NCBI RefSeq assembly: GCF_027912495.1
Contig: NZ_CP115463.1
Coordinates: 4,104,501 to 4,168,500 of the forward strand
Source: Caulobacter sp. NIBR1757
GTDB lineage: Bacteria > Pseudomonadota > Alphaproteobacteria > Caulobacterales > Caulobacteraceae
Reading direction: 5' to 3'
Length of the DNA stretch: 64,000 bases
Position 1 is the stretch's first letter. Each line of letters opens with the position of its first letter. The position numbers and the translations under genes are program-made. Of the stretch, positions 61,322 to 64,000 are shown piece by piece. The notes beneath the pieces were generated by a model, which saw only the letters and a list, made by a program, of their open reading frames with translations, did not search any database and had not been told where the DNA came from.

Positions 61322-62091
61322 TGGTCCGCTCCCATGAGGGCCGAGAGGGCGCGGGCCTGGCGGGCCGGGGTGTCGATGAGGGCGGCGACGGCCGGGTCGT
61401 CATGGCCCTTGAGCAGCTCACGGGGGCTGGCGTCGGCCAGCAGCCGGCCGTCGGCCATGACCAGGATGCGGTCGGCCAGCAGCAGGGCTTCCTGGACATC
61501 GTGGGTGACCATGACGGTGGTCAGGGCAAGCCTGTCATGCAGGTCGCGGGTGGCGCGGCCGAGGGCCTCGCGGGTGATCGGATCGAGGGCGCCGAAGGGC
61601 TCGTCCATCAACAGGATGGCGGGCTTGGCGGCCAGAGCCCGGGCGACGCCGACCCGCTGGCGCTCGCCGCCGGACAGCTGGTCGGGGCGGCGGTCGGCGT
61701 AAGACCCCGGCAGATCGACGAGGCCGAGGAGTTCGGCGACCCGGGCGATGATCCCGGCGTCCGGCCATCTGAGCAGGCGCGGGGTGATGGCGATGTTCTC
61801 GGCCACGGTCAGGTGCGGGAACAGGCCGACGCCCTGGAAAACGTAGCCGATGCGGCGGCGAAGCTGGACCGGGTCCTGGGTCGCGACATCCTCGCCTTCG
61901 ACGAGGACCTGGCCGGAGGAGGGATCGACCAGGCGGTTGATCATCTTGGTCAGGGTGGTCTTGCCGGAGCCGGAGGCGCCGACCACGGCGACGAACTGGC
62001 CGGCCGGGATGGCAAGCGTGACAGCGTCGACGGCGGTCTGGCCGGCGTAGCGCTTGCTGACGGAGGCGAACTGGATGAGCGGGGCGGGCAT
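61318..62091 (-). CDS. Glycine-betaine type ABC transporter ATP-binding protein
   Basis: The 257-residue ATPase has Walker A GASGSGKT, signature LSGGERQR, Walker B ILLMDEPFGALD and the switch His (VTHDVQEA). No CBS domains follow, unlike OpuCA of Bacillus. The start is the ATG at 62091; the open frame continues to 62322 but that part is repeat-rich intergenic DNA. It is the first gene of a two-gene operon with the fused permease/binding protein. Confidence 0.93.
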   Translation of the reverse strand: MPAPLIQFASVSKRYAGQTAVDAVTLAIPAGQFVAVVGASGSGKTTLTKMINRLVDPSSGQVLVEGEDVATQDPVQLRRRIGYVFQGVGLFPHLTVAENIAITPRLLRWPDAGIIARVAELLGLVDLPGSYADRRPDQLSGGERQRVGVARALAAKPAILLMDEPFGALDPITREALGRATRDLHDRLALTTVMVTHDVQEALLLADRILVMADGRLLADASPRELLKGHDDPAVAALIDTPARQARALSALMGADQ

Positions 62092-62167
62092 TGCAGGAAA
62101 CCTAGCGGGTTGGCAGCGGGCCGCCAGCGGTTTCGTTTGTCGGCGGGTGGTTTGCCGGAACGAAGCG

Positions 62168-62176
62168 ATTATAGCA
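62168..62176 (-). promoter_or_regulatory. Extended -10 promoter of the betaine-type transporter operon
   Basis: On the minus strand TGCTATAAT is a perfect extended -10 (TGnTATAAT), about 75 bases before the ATPase start codon. No good -35 is present, as expected for extended -10 promoters. Confidence 0.6.
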
Positions 62177-62206
62177 CGGATGGGCGGTGAGGGCTTGGGT
62201 AATTCC

Positions 62207-62330
62207 GGCGTTTTTTCAACGCCTTGATACCACCTGGGGCGCGGCCAGGACCCACCTTGGCGTCGGCATTTTCCCACCTTTCTGCCCCTCCGAAACCATC
62301 CTGGAACCACCTTGTGGCGCACCGGCCTGC
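62207..62330. repeat. Hairpin and irregular CCACCTT repeats in the intergenic region
   Basis: GGCGTT-TTTTC-AACGCC at 62207-62223 forms a small hairpin. After it come ACCACCTGGGGCGC, ACCCACCTTGGCGTC, CCCACCTTTC and ACCACCTTGTGGCGC, four irregular direct repeats about 20-50 bases apart. Their role is unclear and no gene is supported here. Confidence 0.45.
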
Positions 62331-62371
62331 GGCAAGGCGGGCCTGGGCCGGTGTGGCGGGTGAGTTTTGTC

Positions 62372-62397
62372 GATGAATATGTCTAGACATATTCATC
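62372..62397. promoter_or_regulatory. 26-bp perfect palindrome (probable operator)
   Basis: The half-site GATGAATATGTCT is followed directly by its exact reverse complement, with GTCTAGAC at the centre. It is A+T-rich, in contrast to its surroundings, which argues for a protein-binding site. It lies about 84 bases upstream of the DUF938 gene and 195 bases from the transporter promoter. No regulator gene is adjacent. Confidence 0.6.
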
Positions 62398-62422
62398 TTG
62401 GGTCGGAGCAGCGCGGCTTTCA

Positions 62423-62449
62423 AACTCTCCGCCTCTGGGGCGGAGAGTT
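62423..62449. terminator. 11-bp perfect hairpin before the DUF938 gene
   Basis: AACTCTCCGCC and its exact reverse complement flank the loop TCTGG. No T-run follows. It may be an attenuator, or a relic of the intergenic repeats. Confidence 0.5.
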
Positions 62450-62480
62450 GAATTCGGCGGGTTTCGGCTAGAGTGGGATC

Positions 62481-63098
62481 ATGACCGCCCTCTCCTCTCC
62501 GGCCACCGCGCGCAACAAGGATCTCATTCTGGAGGTGCTGCGGGCGCATCTGCCGGCCAGTGGCCTGGTGCTCGAGGTCGCTTCGGGGGCGGGGGAGCAT
62601 GCGGTGCATATGGCGGCCAGCCTGCCGGGGCTGACCTGGCAGCCGAGCGATCCCGATTCGCAGGCGCTGGCCAGTATCGCCGCCTGGCGCGCGCAGGCGG
62701 GGACCGTGAACCTGCTGGCGCCGCTTGAACTGGACGCCGCCCGGCCGGACAACTGGCCGGTGCGGAGCGCGGACGCGATCGTCTGCATCAACATGATCCA
62801 CATCTCGCCCTGGGCGGCGACGGAGGGGCTGTTCACGGGGGCGGGCCGGTTGCTGCCGGACGAGGGCGTGCTGGTCACCTACGGGCCGTATTTGGAAGAC
62901 GAAGTAGAGACCGCCCCCTCCAACCTCGCGTTCGATACGAGCCTGAAGAGCCGTAACCCCGCCTGGGGCCTCCGGCGGCGAGAGAATGTAGAGGCGCTGG
63001 CCGCCAGGCACGGCCTCGCCCTCCACGCCCGCGTCGCCATGCCGGCCAACAATCTCAGTCTCGTCTTCCGGCGTTCCGCGAACATGAACGGGAGATGA
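62481..63098 (+). CDS. DUF938 SAM-dependent methyltransferase
   Basis: The 205-residue protein has the DUF938 fold: RNKDLILEVLRAHLP at the start, the SAM motif LEVASGAGEHAVHMA near 30, the block CINMIHISPWAATEGLF and a C-terminal NNLSLVFRR. It is a class I methyltransferase with an unknown substrate. Start at ATG 62481 after GAGTGGGA. Confidence 0.87.
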   Translation: MTALSSPATARNKDLILEVLRAHLPASGLVLEVASGAGEHAVHMAASLPGLTWQPSDPDSQALASIAAWRAQAGTVNLLAPLELDAARPDNWPVRSADAIVCINMIHISPWAATEGLFTGAGRLLPDEGVLVTYGPYLEDEVETAPSNLAFDTSLKSRNPAWGLRRRENVEALAARHGLALHARVAMPANNLSLVFRRSANMNGR

Positions 63099-63196
63099 CC
63101 AGCGCCGTTCAGGTTGGGCTCAAGTCGGCCCTGTCATAACGCCTCCAACGACGGGGGCCACGGATGGTCCGAACCACCCGCCGGGGAGATTAGACC

Positions 63197-63697
63197 ATGA
63201 AGAAGTTCCTGATCGCCGCCGTCGCGCTGTCGGTTCTGGGTTCCGCCGGCGCCGCCGCGGCCCAGCCCTACGGCGGGGCCGGTGGCTATGAGCGCCGCGA
63301 CGAACGTCGTGACGACCGCTACGACCGTCGCGACGAGCGCCGGGACGATCGCGCCGAACGCCGCGATGACCGCTACGACCGCCGCGATGACCGTCGCGAC
63401 GACCGCTACGAGCGCCGGGACGACCGTCGTGACAGCCGTTACGAGCGCCGCGCCGATCGTCGCTACAACGCCGGCCGCTACTACGCCCCGCGTGGCTACC
63501 AGGCCAACCGTCGCTGGCAGCGCGGCCAGTACCTGCCCCCGGCCTACCGGGATCGCGGCTACTACGTCGACTACCGCGCCTACCGCCTGCCCCCGCCCCC
63601 GCGCGGCTATGGCTACTACCGCCACGGCGACGACGTCATCCTGACGGCCATCGCCACCGGCCTGATCGCCTCGGTGGTCTTCAACCTCTTCGACTAG
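63197..63697 (+). CDS. RcnB-like secreted protein with Asp/Arg repeats
   Basis: The 166-residue protein has a signal peptide (MKKFLIAAVALSVLGSAGAAAA), then about 60 residues of imperfect repeats of RRDDRYERRD type, and a C-terminal RcnB domain (GQYLPPAYRDRGYYVDYRAY). It ends in a hydrophobic segment near 150-166. RcnB proteins act in periplasmic nickel/cobalt homeostasis, though many relatives are only general envelope proteins. GGGGAG precedes the ATG. Confidence 0.83.
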   Translation: MKKFLIAAVALSVLGSAGAAAAQPYGGAGGYERRDERRDDRYDRRDERRDDRAERRDDRYDRRDDRRDDRYERRDDRRDSRYERRADRRYNAGRYYAPRGYQANRRWQRGQYLPPAYRDRGYYVDYRAYRLPPPPRGYGYYRHGDDVILTAIATGLIASVVFNLFD

Positions 63698-63725
63698 GAA
63701 CCGTCCCTTCCTGGCGATGCGTAAG

Positions 63726-63753
63726 ACGCCCCCGGAGTTCGCTCCGGGGGCGT
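63726..63753. terminator. Strong bidirectional terminator with UUCG loop
   Basis: ACGCCCCCGGAG and its exact reverse complement flank the stable TTCG tetraloop and are followed by TTT. It sits between the convergent RcnB-like and GNAT genes. Confidence 0.9.
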
Positions 63754-63761
63754 TTCCGCGT

Positions 63762-64000
63762 TCAGGGAATGGCGCGCGCCATCCAGACGTCGCATCGCTG
63801 ATAGGGGGTTTCCTGCCGCGGCAGGTCGGTGAAGCCCATGGCGCGATAGAGGCCCAGCGCCGGACCCAGGGCCGAATTGGTCTCCAGGTACAGGCGGCCG
63901 GCGCCCATGGTCCCGGCCCCGTCGATACAGGCCTGCATCAGGGCGCGGCCCAGGCCCGTGCCGCGCGCCGCCTCATCGACAGTCATCTTGATAACCTCCA
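63762..64000 (-). CDS. GNAT-family N-acetyltransferase (partial)
   Basis: The C-terminal part of a GNAT acetyltransferase. The acetyl-CoA loop appears as ARGTGLGRALM near the visible start, followed by LYLETNSALGPALGLYRAMGF, typical of the fold's core strands. The frame stays open through the window edge (the last bases encode EVIK before MTVDEA), so the true start lies beyond 64000. Substrate is unknown. Confidence 0.85.
   Translation of the reverse strand, partial: EVIKMTVDEAARGTGLGRALMQACIDGAGTMGAGRLYLETNSALGPALGLYRAMGFTDLPRQETPYQRCDVWMARAIP

Noticed and set aside
63290-63470. Periodic sequence in the RcnB-like gene considered as a CRISPR-like or satellite repeat
   Set aside because: The periodicity is codon-level (Arg/Asp repeats) inside an open frame with a signal peptide and RcnB domain; there are no spacers.

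Overview
The window reads as chromosomal DNA of a high-G+C alphaproteobacterium of the order Caulobacterales (Caulobacter/Phenylobacterium type). The grounds are a Tad/Cpa pilus locus, a CpdR orthologue with phospho-acceptor Asp51, a 180-kDa NAD-glutamate dehydrogenase of the GdhZ class, an lgt-midA pair, and a SDHAF4-like/rsmB/rpe/heparinase/purH neighbourhood. This placement rests on gene content and order; no database search was possible.

Layout. 0-4.8 kb: cpaE, cpaF, tadB and tadC, the assembly ATPases and inner-membrane platform of a Tad pilus, after the tail of another gene (probably cpaD). 4.8-9.4 kb: an APC amino-acid permease, a LuxR-type response regulator and a divergent hybrid histidine kinase preceded by a possible coupled leader peptide. 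9.4-16 kb: a DUF885 metallohydrolase, proC, a YbjN protein, ubiK, lgt and midA. 16-19.8 kb: an autoregulated TetR / membrane-fusion protein / ABC exporter operon with a clear operator. 19.8-22.9 kb: thrB-rnhA, then an Acg-type nitroreductase with its MarR regulator behind a promoter carrying twin operators. 23-29.5 kb: nfeD-qmcA, ispH-pgeF and argS. 29.7-38.8 kb: secreted proteins, the SDHAF4-like gene, rsmB, an IS110-family element, rpe, a heparinase-like gene, an atypical lipoprotein gene, and purH behind a ZTP riboswitch. 39-42.5 kb: a small accessory cluster (DUF6572, barstar-like, HEAT-like, RES-Xre toxin-antitoxin). 42.5-52.2 kb: gdhZ, an AI-2E-type permease, a HerA-like ATPase, a sulfatase and a DUF2147 protein. 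52.3-57.2 kb: an MHYT-GGDEF-EAL protein, an XRE regulator, tRNA-Val(GAC), cpdR and an N-formylglutamate amidohydrolase. 57.2-64 kb: a likely small RNA, typA, a glycine-betaine type ABC transporter, a DUF938 methyltransferase, an RcnB-like protein and a partial GNAT acetyltransferase.

Three features stand out beyond ordinary gene content. (1) Many gene junctions hold large inverted repeats of several families. One has been split by an IS110/IS1111-type element whose downstream non-coding end can fold as a bridge (seek) RNA and carries an 8-base match to the invaded repeat. (2) Two intergenic regions, near 47.6 kb and 57.4 kb, look like undescribed small RNAs with C-rich, anti-Shine-Dalgarno-like loops or single strands; each has a plausible promoter and at least one terminator-like hairpin. 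(3) Several regulators sit next to conspicuous palindromic operators (TetR 16.03 kb, MarR 21.26 kb, RES-Xre 42.46 kb, and an unassigned 26-bp perfect palindrome at 62.37 kb).

No CRISPR array, rRNA operon, prophage or replication origin is visible.
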